DNA of 64,000 bases. Origin: Zygnema circumcarinatum (Eukaryota > Streptophyta > Zygnematophyceae > Zygnematales > Zygnemataceae). The notes under the pieces were generated by a model, which was given only the letters and a program-made list of their open reading frames with translations, ran no database searches and was not told the DNA's origin. The position numbers and the translations under genes are program-made. Positions 48,277 through 61,100 of this stretch are shown here, piece by piece. The stretch's first letter is position 1. Every line of letters starts with the position of its first letter. The stretch spans positions 1,418,978 through 1,482,977 of the forward strand of contig CM074808.1 in the NCBI GenBank assembly GCA_037447605.1, read 5' to 3'.

Positions 48277-51200
48277 TCATTCCTCCAGTAGCCGTGGATT
48301 TCTCATTACTCTCTTGATCCGGGCGGCAAGATCTTTCCTTGCTGCCGTTCTCAAACGCTTGCGGTACAGCCCTTCATAGAAAACCTGGCAGCAGAGAGAC
48401 ACTTCAGATAAAAAGCCTTCTCTTGAACCAAACCCCTCGAACTCTTGACAGAATAAATAATCCCCTCTGCCTCGCTACTACGCTAGTCTCTCGTTTCCCA
48501 CTTTTGATGCAACCATTGATCTATGTAGTAAACGTAGTAGCAATCACTCCGCTGAAAGCTGCCAATGTCCTCAGCGGCTTCTAAATCACATAATGGAATT
48601 CTAACCAAAATATTCTGAATAGATCTAATAGCTGCCGACATGTAAGCAGTAGAAACAAAGGGGGGCCCTGGAAAGCCTAAAAATCTGCAAAAGAAGAAGC
48701 TTTTGGACATAGCTGAGCTTACCCGGTGTGGGTCAGTCCCATTGCATGGATAAAACCACAAGCGCAATGAATATCCGCACTGTTCAGCAATGGTTTCATT
48801 CGACTTGTGTGGCTGCCCCTCCTGTCCAAGGTCAGAGCATTCACAGAGTTCCCTGTATTCTGGCTCTTTCGGAGATCCGCAAGCTCGTGCCAGTAGCTCT
48901 AACTTGTTCTGCTGACCATAAACCATCCCTGCCACAAACCCTTACACTATTCAACAATCAATGCAACAGAATAATATGCGATACAAAGGTTTCAGACTTC
49001 ACCTCCAACCTGGAAGTCAAACTCAGCCAACAAAGATGATCCACCTATACTGAAAAGAAGAAACCTTTTTCCAAGATTTGCAGATTAAGAGGCGTTCACG
49101 ACTGAAGAATATTAGAGAGTTCCTTGCATGACCCTTCCCGAATCTCCCAATACTCCTCTCATAACAAATTTCACTCTGGATTGGATGGAAGAGGAGAATC
49201 ATAGGACCAAACATGCAAAATGAACCAGTCTAAACAAATAGCTCCAAGTGAACTAAGTAAATTGAGAAGAAAACTACGAAACGTCCACACGAACGATAAG
49301 TATGAGAAATACCTTCCTGAAACCGTTCTTTCGCGTCATTTCTGAAGGCCAATTGGCTTTCTATCATGATAGGGGCATGTTGCATGATATCTGTGAAACG
49401 ACTCTTTGCAGAGACCCATGAGGAATTCTGCTCCTGGTGGAGTCTATGCACCGGAACCTGCGAACATGATAGAAACTTCATTAGACTTACCTTCTAGATT
49501 GTTAAACTATTTTTCTGACAATGCAAGTGACCTCAATGCTCCTGGGTCAATCCCTTTTCTCAAGTCTGGTTGGCATATCAGTCATGTGCGCTCCTAACAT
49601 TTTAACTTTCCTGCCTACAACACTAGGATTTACAACTACTGACTTTGAGGGAATAGAAGTTTCTTCGAATCAAGAGCGAAAGTCAGTAAGGAAGCATCTA
49701 GAATCATCTGTCACCTTGAAATATTTGTAGCCCTTCTGTTCTGCTCTGTCAGCAGTTTGAACAATGGATCTCCAAGATTCTTCTGTAATGAAGTGGTTGC
49801 CATCAAATGGTAATATCCAGCGAGCACCAGACTTCACTCCATCGTCAAGGGCGACATTACGAGCCTCATTTTGAGCCGTTACTGCATCCACCCACGAGGG
49901 CTGCGGAGTCTCTCCAACCTGCTAAACCTCACCAATCTTTCAATTAGCACATTCACATACACAAAGCCAATAAATACCAATAAATTGCAGCTAACTCATT
50001 TTAGATGGCTGACCCCCCAGTCAAGCAAAGTGCGAAGGAGAATCGAAAGAAGCAGCTTCCACAGAGACAACAGAAACTCGTGAGTTGCACAATAGTGCCA
50101 GAGCTTCAACGAACTGCCGCTGGATAATCTGAACCTCGACTTGCATTATGTGTTTGTTGCGATTTGCCAAAGCAAATCACCAGTCCACTTGAAGTTGCTT
50201 GTCCTACAGCTATTGTTCAATACATTAAATGACGTTCGAAGATTCTATTTGATGGTGGCAAATACATAAAGATGTATAAAGGTTAGAGGAGAACCTTCGT
50301 AACGTTGAAGTGGCGAATGATGATATCATCAAGAGTATACCCACTGGCGAGAAGTGAGTCAATGAGTAGGCCACGCTCTGTGGCATTCATAATCTGATTT
50401 AGCACCCATCGCTTTTTGCACCCCACCAGTTCGGGTTCGTATTTCAATGCATACTGCAATGCATTCCGAACCCAATGAAACCCCAGACCGTGTCAATGCC
50501 CAGCAGGGTTTAGTAATTTGGGGGTTGGAAAGATAATAAGGCCTTCAGATTGCCTCTGAGCATTGCATGCTGGCAAAGGTTGTCGACCTTGAAAATGTAA
50601 CAAATTGATCCAGCGACAAAAGGGGTCTGAACAAGGGAATGGAGTCGAAAGCAGCAACAACCATCACCACACAAGGAGGACAGGGGCCGACAAGATTCTG
50701 ATAGCAAAAGAGGGAGTACGCTTTTTGACAGCTAAACAGGTAATCTTTCTTGAAGTGCTTACCCAAGTCTATCTCAGCCAACTTAAATTCTGAAATCGGC
50801 ATCAAAATGCCAATGTCCCAACATGCAAGTCCTACTGTAGAGCAAGGAAAAGCAAGAATGTTATTAACCAAAAGCGGACGAACTTAGACATTGTTCAAAA
50901 GGAACGATTGCAGACATGCATTTTATCTAGGCACCAAGTTGCACGAAAGATAGTATTGCACAGCTTGTTGAATCATTGATCAAGATTTGTATGCACTACC
51001 CCTGTGGAGCCAGAAAAGACTGATCTGACAATGATCAATCAAAGGATCAAAACTTGAAAATGCATACAAAAACCAATATATTGTATATTGTAGAATAAGT
51101 GACCCTGTCCCGCATTGCACTTCTTACAGGAATGAGGGAGTTCTACCGGACTTCCTGCAGACCAATAGTTTCAACCGGACAGCGGCGCAATTTAAACGCG

Positions 51201-51715
51201 ATCTTTGCCTGCATCGAACAGGACGAGTTCGGCATCTGCAGCGTTTGCAGCAGCAATTGAAGCTCGTAAAGAAAGCCATTACGGACAGCATTTCTCTCAG
51301 ACTGCTCGAATCAGGAACCTTTTGTGATGTAATCCATATCCATGAAACGGAGCCGTGCAATTTCATAGCAAACCAATACCTGAGTATTCCACAATAGCTG
51401 GCTTGGACACTGCAATGGAGGCATGTTGTTTCCAATAACGCGGTACAGCATGAATCGTACGGAGCGTGCTGTATTGTCCACTGCCTGAGGCTCCAGTACC
51501 GAGCAAAGTGTCTTTGCATCTCGGAGCACGGGATAGATAAAAAGCACATGAAAGCTGCAGACGATAACTACAGTGAGTGCAAACTTCTTTCCTGAGAACC
51601 ATGGCTCTGTTTGCACCGTCTGCCTTAGTCCTAATGAATTAAACCTCCTCGGGCTCTCTCTGGAGGGCCGGTGCTCTTCAAATGCTGCTCGTGGCAGCAT
51701 TCCGCGCACATTCAT
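48277..51715 (-). CDS. Uncharacterised type II membrane protein, glycosyltransferase-like
   Basis: Exons: 51715-51380, 50453-50295, 49918-49715, 49457-49313, 48928-48723, 48384-48277; total 1158 bp, in frame, 385 aa. All five introns are GT-AG. Residues 1-44 are cytosolic-like and basic; 45-63 (FALTVVIVCSFHVLFIYPV) is a single membrane anchor, giving a type II Golgi-like layout. The rest carries conserved-looking motifs: FMLYRVIGNNMPPLQ, KRWVLNQIMNATERG, ARWILPFDGNHFITEESW, ESQLAFRNDAKERFQ, and GMVYGQQNKLELLARACG. From memory these resemble an unnamed family of bacterial proteins (YRxxGNDxPP ... KRWVLNRI ... WVLPFDGN ... FRxD) sometimes tagged as glycosyltransferase-like. The acidic FDGN could be a metal/sugar-nucleotide site, but that is a guess. 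Cys-rich tail CGSPKEPEYRELCECSDLG could be disulphide-bonded in the lumen. Confidence 0.75.
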
Positions 51716-52815
51716 GCTGCCTTGATCCTCGCTGGCTGCCTGCGCAGATTGCGAGCTTCCTTACGGCGAGCAGAATGCGAGGGAAGCGCCCCCTGCTCGT
51801 GCTCGTGCTCGTGCTGTGCCTTTGAGCGAGCGCGCAGGGGGGCGGAGAGGCATTGCTTGTTTGCCCGCCTGTCTGTCTGTCTGCCTGATCTCGCTTTGCG
51901 GCGCTTTATTTAATTATTTATTTGCCACCAGCGGCTCTTCCTCCCTCCCTCATCATTGCGTTGCCCGGCCGCCCCGAGGGAGGGAGGGGAGGGAGAAAGC
52001 CTCATCATTGCAAACTTGAGAAATAGGCATACAGTAGGACCCATACAGTATAGGCATATAGGCATACAGGGCTTGACTTTGTAGGAGGTGGTGGTACTAT
52101 ATCGCGGTGTTTGTGACTTTATTGAGGCGGAAGCAATAAAAACAACATAGCAGATGAGCTATTCTGATGTCGCCGCCATGGAGGGAGATATACTACTACT
52201 GGTTTTTCCTTTGAGGCGTATATGAACTTTTTATTTTATCACGCACTGCCCTCGGGGGCCCTCAGACACGGCAATTGTGCTGCCCTGAGTGCTCCAAGGC
52301 CTTGTACTGGGCCCTGTTTTCACTCTGAGTAAACTGCGATCAGATCAGTCCTCACCTGTTGGGTCATTCATTGTATATGCTTTTCCTTTCCACAGCAAAC
52401 TTGAAGGTGGACCGATTGCCTGAAAGGGTTTACCAAACGCTAATCACAGCCTTTTGCACAATGACCCAAATGCTCGTACAAAAGAAAACAGAAACGAGTT
52501 TCAAGACATGGACGCGGCCGCCAACATGCATCCTCATTGTAATATACGGCGGCTGGTGGGACCCAATACCACATCACTACCACCTGCCTTCCTGTGAACT
52601 CGATACAGCATTGGAGTAACCAGGATCAGGTGGCCAAACCCTAAAGCAGCAGAAACGACAATCTAGAAATAAATGGATTCGAATAACCAATGAAGGGCTC
52701 ATGCAAAGCCATGCAGCTAATCCTAAGTCAAGCCTGCCCAACAACTTTCAGACAAAACGGTAAGACAAGGAGGGTTCAGGCCACCAAAGCCTTATCACTC
52801 TTTGGAAAAATTCAT
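51716..52815. promoter_or_regulatory. Upstream region of the membrane protein gene and 3' flank of the cap methyltransferase gene
   Basis: The first 300 bp is GC-rich, with four GCTCGT units (51796-51820), CTGTCTGTCTG and a G-rich GAGGGAGGG run, and fits a promoter/5' UTR. At 52020-52075 ATACAG/GGCATA units repeat. The rest (52080-52815) shows nothing recognisable. Confidence 0.4.
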
Positions 52816-53913
52816 TTAAGGTATGAAAATGATGTCCTCTGGCCTCACTAATTCCGGCGCTATCGCCCTCCTCCCTCTGATTTCACGATTGGGGCCTCGT
52901 TTCCTAAATGCAAAAGTCATATACAAGTAAGCAGCATCCCACTCTTCGTCTCTTATCTCTTCGTGCCATTTGGCACCAACTATTTTCTTCATCAACTCTG
53001 CATTGTCTGCATCAAGACTGTGCTCGTGTATGAACTTATGGAAGTTGGCCTTCATTTCAAGTTCCAAGTCATACTCTTCGGCCAGATTCTCCAAGGCATG
53101 GAAAGGAACCAGCCACTCTGGACAATCAACAGCATCCTGCAAATGGAAGTCATACTTGATTCCAAAGGGCCTTTGAGAGGGGAAGCGTTTATCTTCGTAT
53201 CGGTCATCAAAGCGGATGCTGTACACCTGGTTGCCAAACCCGATGCCCTTTGAGGCCCGCAACTTCTGTACAATTGTATTTGCATCTGGCAGGGTTCCAA
53301 TGAATGCTCCACCAGGACGAAGCAAAGCGGATATGTTTCTCAGTGCTTGGCGTGCACGCTCTTCTGTCTCAAAGCTGTAGTGAAAAGCAAACTGGCAGCT
53401 CACGATGTCAAAAGGAGCTAGGTCGCTCAGCGCGTCTTCTATTGAAACCCCCCAGCAGTCAGCACAGAGGAAGCGGGCAGGGAACCTCATAGGTTGATTC
53501 CTTCGCCTGTGCCGACTGTCAGTCTCACCATTATAGCGTTTCCGGGCATCCTCTATGGAGCCGTCAGCTACATCCACTCCGGCCCAAAAAGCGATCCTCA
53601 CCCTCTCCCACTTGGCCAGGTCCCCTCCCTTGCCACATGCCAAATCTAGAACATAGTCGTTCGGTTTTGTGTACATTCTAAGCAGCACCGACTTAACCCA
53701 ATTGTTTAGCTTCTTTAGATGTATAATAGGGGACTGTTCTCTTTCCGTCCGCGATTGATTCTCACGCGAGCTATAATGATCTGCCACTTGGCGCACCAAT
53801 GGATCGCCAGGCTCTGCATCAGCCCAGTTTTCAACGGCCTGTCGCTTTGATGCTGGTCCATCATCCGCATGGAGGTCATCGGCATCACCAGCCGGTTCAT
53901 CATCTGTGCCCAT
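52816..53913 (-). CDS. mRNA cap guanine-N7 methyltransferase, single coding exon
   Basis: An uninterrupted frame encodes 365 aa from the ATG at 53913 (MGTDDEPAGD); the same frame reaches an ATG at 53973. The Abd1/RNMT-type enzyme methylates the guanine of the 5' cap in the nucleus with S-adenosylmethionine. Visible motifs: VRQVADHYSSRENQSRTERE, IHLKKLNNWVKSVLL, the SAM loop VLDLACGKGGDLAKW, GVDVADGSIEDARKRY, CQFAFHYSFETEERAR, the LRPGGAFIGTLPDAN segment and VYSIRFD. Every core motif is intact and no stop or shift is seen. The lack of coding introns is odd beside its neighbours. A donor-like CCGGGTGGG|GTGAGT near 54222 and an acceptor just before 53935 suggest one 5' UTR intron. It starts divergently from XPG. 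Confidence 0.93.
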   Translation of the reverse strand: MGTDDEPAGDADDLHADDGPASKRQAVENWADAEPGDPLVRQVADHYSSRENQSRTEREQSPIIHLKKLNNWVKSVLLRMYTKPNDYVLDLACGKGGDLAKWERVRIAFWAGVDVADGSIEDARKRYNGETDSRHRRRNQPMRFPARFLCADCWGVSIEDALSDLAPFDIVSCQFAFHYSFETEERARQALRNISALLRPGGAFIGTLPDANTIVQKLRASKGIGFGNQVYSIRFDDRYEDKRFPSQRPFGIKYDFHLQDAVDCPEWLVPFHALENLAEEYDLELEMKANFHKFIHEHSLDADNAELMKKIVGAKWHEEIRDEEWDAAYLYMTFAFRKRGPNREIRGRRAIAPELVRPEDIIFIP

Positions 53914-53989
53914 CCAGCTATTGCTGTCATGCCCTTGGCGCAAAATCAGACCAAAAAATCGTTTGAAAGACAATTTAGAATATAAAATA

Positions 53990-55163
53990 GGACTGCAGCA
54001 ATTTCCTGTCTGAAATTCACTGCCTGCGAAACTACTCCAACGCCAGACTACAGCTGCACATCCAATCCTGACTTACTAAGGGGGACATGCGAGCCCCAAA
54101 GTCCGAAAGACCCTGCCAAATGTAAAAAGGCTATAAGAAAGTAGAGGTAACCAATGAACGTTCATCCATCAAGCCACACTGGGGGTGCTTAAACATAGTG
54201 CCATCACAGTCAAACTCACCCCACCCGGCGTTCACACGGGGCAGGCTTCCAGCTGTACCCCGCGCACTCCGCTCAGCCAGCATTGGAATCACGCGAAATC
54301 GGCGCCATGGCCAGCGCTCGCAGCTAAGCGCCCATCTGCAGGGCGAGGGGCAGCTCGCTCCGCAGAATACAACCCTCACCTCCCGCCCCTCAAGCAGGGA
54401 AGAAAGGGCGGGGCGGGGCGGAGGGAGGGGCCCGCCCCCTGCGCCTGCAGGGGAGGGTTATGTTCTGTGCTCCCAGTCCCAGTTCTGTTACGCGCGACTG
54501 TGCACATGCAGAAAATCCAGGAAATTACAGACCCTTAAGTAGCCCCGAGGGCCCTAGGCCCTATATATGGCCTATCAAGGGGTTGGGAATAGTTCGTTTT
54601 GAGCGACTGAAATAGTTAGTCACTGAGACTTGGTTAGGAAAAAGCGATGAGTTATGGCTAACCATACTGACTAGTTGATTAGTTGAGAAAGGAGTCTTGA
54701 TGACTGAGCATTAGTAACACAATACTACGGAAATGAACTCACAAAATTTAACCATATTTTTCTACTGTTTGATTAGTCACTCTGTTCTTTTCTGTAAAGT
54801 CATTGCCTAGTTCCTTTCTTCAGTCATCGCTAGGTGGCTACCCGATGCTCTTTTCAGTCATTAATCGATGGCTATGAGAAACAAAACTACCTAACAAATG
54901 GTTCGAATCACTGGCAATGGTTGCGAATCCAATGGTTGGAACCAACCATTGGCAACGGTTGCTTGGCTTGCGAATCCATGCTTGGCAACCAGGGGCAATG
55001 GTTGGTCCGACGGCCCGGGCGCTCCCATGCATCCAAGCATGCAGTCATTCGGCCTGCAGGGAGGGGAAGCTCTCAAGAGCTCTCAGGAGCTGGCAGGGCA
55101 CAGCAGGCGGTAGGCCTTTCCTTCAGAGAGAGGGATTAAAGTAGGAGGAGGGAGCAGCCTGCG
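53990..55163. promoter_or_regulatory. Divergent promoter between cap methyltransferase and XPG genes
   Basis: About 1.2 kb separates the two starts. It contains a GC-rich block (54240-54470, probably the leader of the minus-strand gene), a possible TATA box (CTATATATGG, 54561-54570), and a run of CAATGGTTG/GAATCC repeats at 54900-55040 that includes an inverted repeat. The XPG leader before 55164 is GAG-rich. Function is inferred from position. Confidence 0.4.
54929..54952. repeat. Short inverted repeat CCAATGGTTGG / CCAACCATTGG
   Basis: Two 11-bp arms separated by AA. Further CAATGGTTG copies flank it at 54915, 54995 and, in part, 54958. Each arm holds a CCAAT motif, which could be a protein site in the divergent promoter. 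Confidence 0.6.
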
Positions 55164-58100
55164 ATGGGTGTGCAGGGGCTGTGGGAGCTCCTTGCGCCAG
55201 TTGGCCGGCGGGTGTCGCTAGAGGCCATTGCAAATAAAAGGGTTGCTGTCGGTGAGTTTTTTGGCTCCTCGCTTTCATTTTGCTTTGCGGTTACCTGAGG
55301 AACGGGTAACCGGGTTGTTAGCTTGGTTTGAGGCTCTTACTTGCTTGATGCTAGGCCATATGATGTAGCCTTGCAAGACCTGCGATTAATATTCGGTCGT
55401 CAGAACTCTGTTTATTAATGTTCTTTAAAGGAGAAGTAGTTCTAGTAGCTCATGATTTTTAACCCTTTAGTGATTTCAGAATTAAATTGTCTAATTTACT
55501 TTCACTTCATGCCTCTCTGTGAGAAATTGATTAGGCCTCCCTTTGTCATAGGTACGGTCTTTTATCTCTTTGACATGTACGCTGCTGTTCCTTCGCGAAG
55601 GCTCCTCCTTGCAATCCTGCACACAATCCCCGACAATTCGCACGAGCCTGCCTGCCATGCAGAGCGTAGTTTGTTTCACCTGTCATCCAGCCAAAATCGC
55701 CCGTACCTTGAAGAGCTCTAAGAGGGAGCCTGACCATTTCTGTTTGCTTCCGGGGCAGATGCTAGCATTTGGATCATTCAGTTGATGAAGGCGATGCGAG
55801 ATGAACGCGGTGAAATGATCAGAAACGCGCACCTATTGGGATTTTTTCGGCGGATTTGCAAGCTGTTGTTTTTGAAGATTAAACCTGTATTCGTGTTCGA
55901 TGGTGGCACTCCGGCGCTAAAGCGTCGAACAGTGATTGCAAGACGGCGTCAGAGGGAAAATGCACAGGCGAAGATTCGGAAAACTGCAGAAAAATTGCTT
56001 CTGAATCATGTGAGTTAGGCACACGGTCATACGTGGAGTTACAACTTCCGTTTGAGAATGGTTGAAACGCAGTTTCTTCAATATCTTCATGACCACGGAG
56101 TAAACTATTAATCTGTAGCAGTTTCTTATCGTAAGACACCTGTGTGTGTTTGTCTCATTGTTCGTCTCTCCCTTTGCAGTTACGAACTCGCAAGATTGAA
56201 GAACTTGCTGGAAATCTGGAAAACATGAAGGAGAAGGGTCCAGTGCGCAAAAGGAAAGGGAAAGTTAACGGGGAACAAACAGGGCCAACTTCCACTAAGG
56301 TGGACGCGGCAGGCCCTGCAGAAGCTGCACAAGTTCCAATCGTGCTCCAACCAGAGCCCCCAGCAGTTAAAGAAAATTCAAATGTGCAGAACAACATGGA
56401 TCTCGGTGGGGTTGGTGCCCCCCAATCAACTGCCGCTATTGCTAATCAAGAGCAATCGGATGCCTTGTAAGGAACTCCAGACACAAGAGCAAAAAAGCAA
56501 AGAGCGGGAGGTGGGAAAGGGCTTTGTTTCCATGTTGCCCCCTGCTATGAGTTTGGTAATGAATGTGAGGGCCTTCAGATGACGAGAACAAAGGGCTCCC
56601 CAATAGTTTTGCTGTCCTTTAGCACATTTTTAATTTTCACCAGATTGAAGTAGTAGAGCCCGTTTACACTGTTCACACAGGCAAGATTCTGGTTAATGAA
56701 TCTTGTCTGCATACTTTTAGTGCAGTACAACTGCTAACGTGTATGAGTAACAGAAGAAATGTAGTCACATTTAGAAAAACGTATCTGACAAGGATTTTCC
56801 TTTTTCAGGCTCGCAGCGTCCCTGGCTGCGGAATGGGAAGATGAGGAGCTGGTGGAAAACGTACAACCCTTTCAGAAATCTCGTGAAGGAACAGTGCAAT
56901 GGGGAGAGGGCGGGGGGGAGGAAGAGGAGGACGATGATGATGACAACCACGAAGTGATGCTGATGGTGAGGTCAGTGTCACAGACACTTGATTGAAAGTT
57001 GAAAGTAGCTCTATACTGGCAGATAGTCTTCAAGTTCATAGAAATGGAAAAGCATTCTGGCGGTTTCCGCCAGTATCTGGAAGCTGTGCAAGAGTGCTTC
57101 GTTGCTAGTTGTGTAATTGACACATCTCTTGAAAGGTTGGAATTGGGATATCTTACATACTGCAAGTGTATGACTTGAATTACGGACGAAACTGTTATGG
57201 ACCGAGTTTAATGAGTGGTTTTAGGTGGCTGACACCTGCCCTAGTGAGCACTTTTCGAGTAAGCGAACACGAGTATTATAAGATTCACAAGTACAACTTA
57301 ATGTGCCGAATTTAACTTGATCCGACTCTGGGCCAACAGGGCTTCCATTGGTTAGGGATCGTATGCACTACTTTAAGCTACTGGATTAGAGGGGTTTCAC
57401 CATAAGTAGTTTCTTAGCGAACCTCCTTCTAGAAGCTGCGCGATGTAAGAGGAGACTCCCCAGTGCCATTGGTGTAAAGCCCGAAACCTTTTTGCTGTCA
57501 AGGCTTCCGTGGAATACATAATAATAGTAGTACATTCTTATTACTGGTATGAATTGTCATCATTGTTGCATTAGCCAAGCACAAAAATACGTGTGAAACA
57601 TGCAAAAGACAGTTTCTTCACAAGCCACGGGTTCTAGTCGCAGCAGAACCATGAAACTCAGATGAATCAGGAAACCCTCCTTACGTTTCATGGGAATCGG
57701 TTGTCGATTGCAGCCGGGTGAAGGAAGCAGCGCTTTAGACCCTGCAGTGTTGGCCTCACTGCCCGCTTCTGTCCAATTGGAACTCATGGTACAGGTGAGC
57801 ATCGGAGATGATGGAATGCTGCTGGATTCTGCTTACTGACCAGAGAGAGAGAGAGAGAGGCCTAAGCTTTGTCAAAAAAGTATGTTGATACTCTGTGCTC
57901 GTATGCTCTAAAATTAGCCTAACAGGGTGGTGAAGTGTGGGGTGGTGCTGGTCTTGTATTAAATTATTATTGCAGATGAGAGAACAGATGGTGGCAGAGA
58001 ATCGTGAAAAGTTCCAAAAAGTGGCTAAGGTTTGTATTGACTGGTCTCCTCAAAATCTCAAACTATGTCAAGGACATCAATCAACATAAGCAAATGAAAC

Positions 58101-61100
58101 CCAGGCAATGAGCTGTGATTTGGGAATCGACTAGCTACAATTAGCATCTTTCCTGTATAGTTTTTCTGCGCGAGACATCAGTCAGAAATCAGTCTCGCCC
58201 TGGTGTTGATCCCTTCGGTTTTTAGGGTTTGCTGGCAGGCCCCGAGCCAGTTCTCATCCCTTCAAATCGAGGCTTATCTGAAGACTGTAGCCATGCGGCG
58301 GGAGATCACGAATGTGCAAAAGGCTTCTGCGGGGCTGGGGGTGGGAGGAGTACAAAGCACACGCATTGCATCGGAATCGAATAAAGAGTTTATCTTTTCA
58401 TCCAACTTTAACGCGCCCACAAAGTAAGACACATAAGGGTACTTTTGACGAGCTCGTTTTATGGTATAAATAGTTTTTTTTAATTAAATTGCTTCTGGGG
58501 GAAAGTAGACAGCTGGAAAACGAATATAGTGTACGTTTTTGATTTTTTTGGAAGCACTCTGCTTACCTTGCTTCTATTATTGCAGTTAGCTGATACGTCT
58601 GTATGCAGTCAAGCAGTAACTTGTAAGGTAATAATCCGTCATCTTAAATACGGATTGCAGGGCTCTGACTGCTCCCCTTGAGCAGCAAGAACCATCCCCT
58701 CTTGCCAACCTCTCCTTACAAACACCACCCAACGAGCCCCTTGTTCATTCCTCTATTCTCCTGCAAAGTGAGAATTCTGCTCGCACAAAGTTAAGCAGTG
58801 GGGAGAGGTCCAATGAAGAGGGGGAGAGGAGGGAGATGGAGAAGTCCCCAGCCCTTCCTTCCGTGCAGACTTATGTGGATGAGAAAGGGAAAACTCGAGT
58901 TAGCAGAGTACGAGGGATGGGGGTCCGCATGACTCGTGATTTGCAGTGGAACCTTTACCTTATGAAGGATCGAGAAGATAGCGGCAAGGCTGCCAAATTC
59001 CAGGAAGGGAATGCAAGTGATGGGGTTAGAGGTAATACTGGAGAAGCACTTGCAATTGCTGTGAATGTGGAGGGCGGAGACATGGACGAAGACGAGGACC
59101 TTTTTATGGCGCTTGTGAAGTCCACACCGGAAGAAGACGGGGAGAAGGTGGAAGGTAATATGAAGGCCTCGGAAGGTTTAGGGGCTGATGATGATGATGA
59201 CGATGTGGAGTGGGAAGATGGGGTCGGAGATTCTATGAATGGAATGCTTGAAGGGGTTGCAGAGAGTGGAGAATTAGCAGCCAATGGCGTCAAAGGAGCG
59301 AGCATTGACAGTAGTGCTGTTGAGGAGGATGTAGTGTGGGAAGATGGGTCTGAACAAGAGGGGAAAAAAGTACCCGTTGAGCTCCCAAAGCCCACAGATG
59401 AAGGGGAAAGGAGTGAGCAAGGTAGCCCCCTTGACTCCCTTGTGAGGCAGTCTCAGGGCAACAGCAGTGCTAATGCATTTGTTGAAATTGCTGGACCATC
59501 AAGTGGCCCATCTTCTTCTACAGGGCCTCAAAAGGCACAATATTATCCTGCTGCTTCTTTGTTCAAAGTGGTTCCCAATACTCAGTATGGCTTGGAGGAG
59601 CTGAGCGGCAGTACATCTTCAGTGCTGACAGAGGTTGTTGGAGGGAAAAACGGAGTTTTAGAAGGCAGCATAGATAAAACAGCAGGGCGTAGGATGGAGC
59701 AGTTGAAGAGTCATTTGGAGGATGAATCAAATCTGCGAAAGGCTAATAGACTCAGCTTGCTAGGAGGGGAGATGTACAAGGTAGCAGGTCAGCTTGAAAC
59801 AAGCAACATGGGAGAGCTCCGGCCCAGTCAGGTTGAAACAAAAGATGACGGTGATTTGGAAGAAGCAATCAGGTTAAGCCTAGAGGAACAGGGAAAGCAG
59901 ACAGCCCTTTATGGTGATTCAGACTCTTTACCCGGCAGTCCTGCTGGAGGCAGATGTCTTGCAGAGATAAAGGAAAATTCAAATAGCCCTATTTCGATTC
60001 CTGCTGTGGAGTCAGCACAGCCTTTTGGACCTTGGGAGGGAGAAAGCTATGGAGGAGGGGATGGCTTCAGGCTTTCAGAAAAAACGTCTGTGGCAGAGCC
60101 ATATTGTAACGATGGGCAGAAGCTGAATCGGGTCTTCAAAGACCCACAAATAGGAGAAGATGGGCAGACATACCTAGAAGGTTTATCGGAAGAAGAGTTA
60201 ATACAATTAGCAATACAGAGAAGTTTGGTGGAGGCTGTACCTGCAAAACAACTGACAATTCGCGAGCCGACATTAGTAGACGTAAAGTGGGGAGAGATGT
60301 GTGGAGAAGCGAAAGAGAAGGCACAAGCAGAGATGGGCGGAAAGGAAGCAGGAGATTTTGAATCTAGAGAGCGGGCGAGGAAAGGGAAAAGAATCGTTGA
60401 AGACAAGATCGATGAATTAGATGGGACCGATGGGGCCTGCATAGCTCTGACCGAGAATGCAGAAGGGGCAGCGATAGAGAACTTGATTGGTGTTGGAGCG
60501 AGTGTAGAAGCAAATACTATTGAAATTGGACAAAGAGAAGGGCAAAGGAGAGGGCTTCCAACGCTCAGTGGACCCGGTGGGCATGCAGCAGATTCTAATG
60601 AATCGCAGAAAAAGGAAGGAGGAGAAGCAGAGGGGACTGAAGCTGGCGAATTTCATCCATCTTCTGAAGGACGAGATAGAGCACAAAGATTGGTTGGGGA
60701 TGCTAACCAGAGTGCAAGTAGTAGTGGAGCTAATGGTGGCAGAAGTGAGCAGCGTAGCGGTTGGCCTCTAAGACATGATGCAATTCCACCCATCGATGAG
60801 GAGGAACTGTTGCAGGAAGCCATGGCTATTGACTTGGCAGCAGAGCGTGCTGAGTTGGAAGAGAGAGAGACCAAGTTGGCGGCAGAGAGAGAGGCTCTCA
60901 GACATGAAGAGGCGGAGTTGCAGGCTGAGCTGGAAGAGGAGCGGAACGAGCTGCAGGCAAGCATTAACTACTTCGAGAATGTCCTTTGTGAGATCGTGAA
61001 TTGAAAACTAGACCTTTGGCAGCTCAAAATCTTACTTCGTGTTTAGGATGCATTCATATTTTGGGGAAAGGAGATAGGTCACAGTGGCATTCAAGGAGAG

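Noticed and set aside
53052-53492. Frames overlapping the cap methyltransferase
   Set aside because: They are shadows of a well-supported coding exon in other frames.
58955-60964. Long serine-rich minus-strand frames opposite the large XPG exon
   Set aside because: They are antisense shadows of the acidic, Glu/Gly-rich XPG coding sequence.
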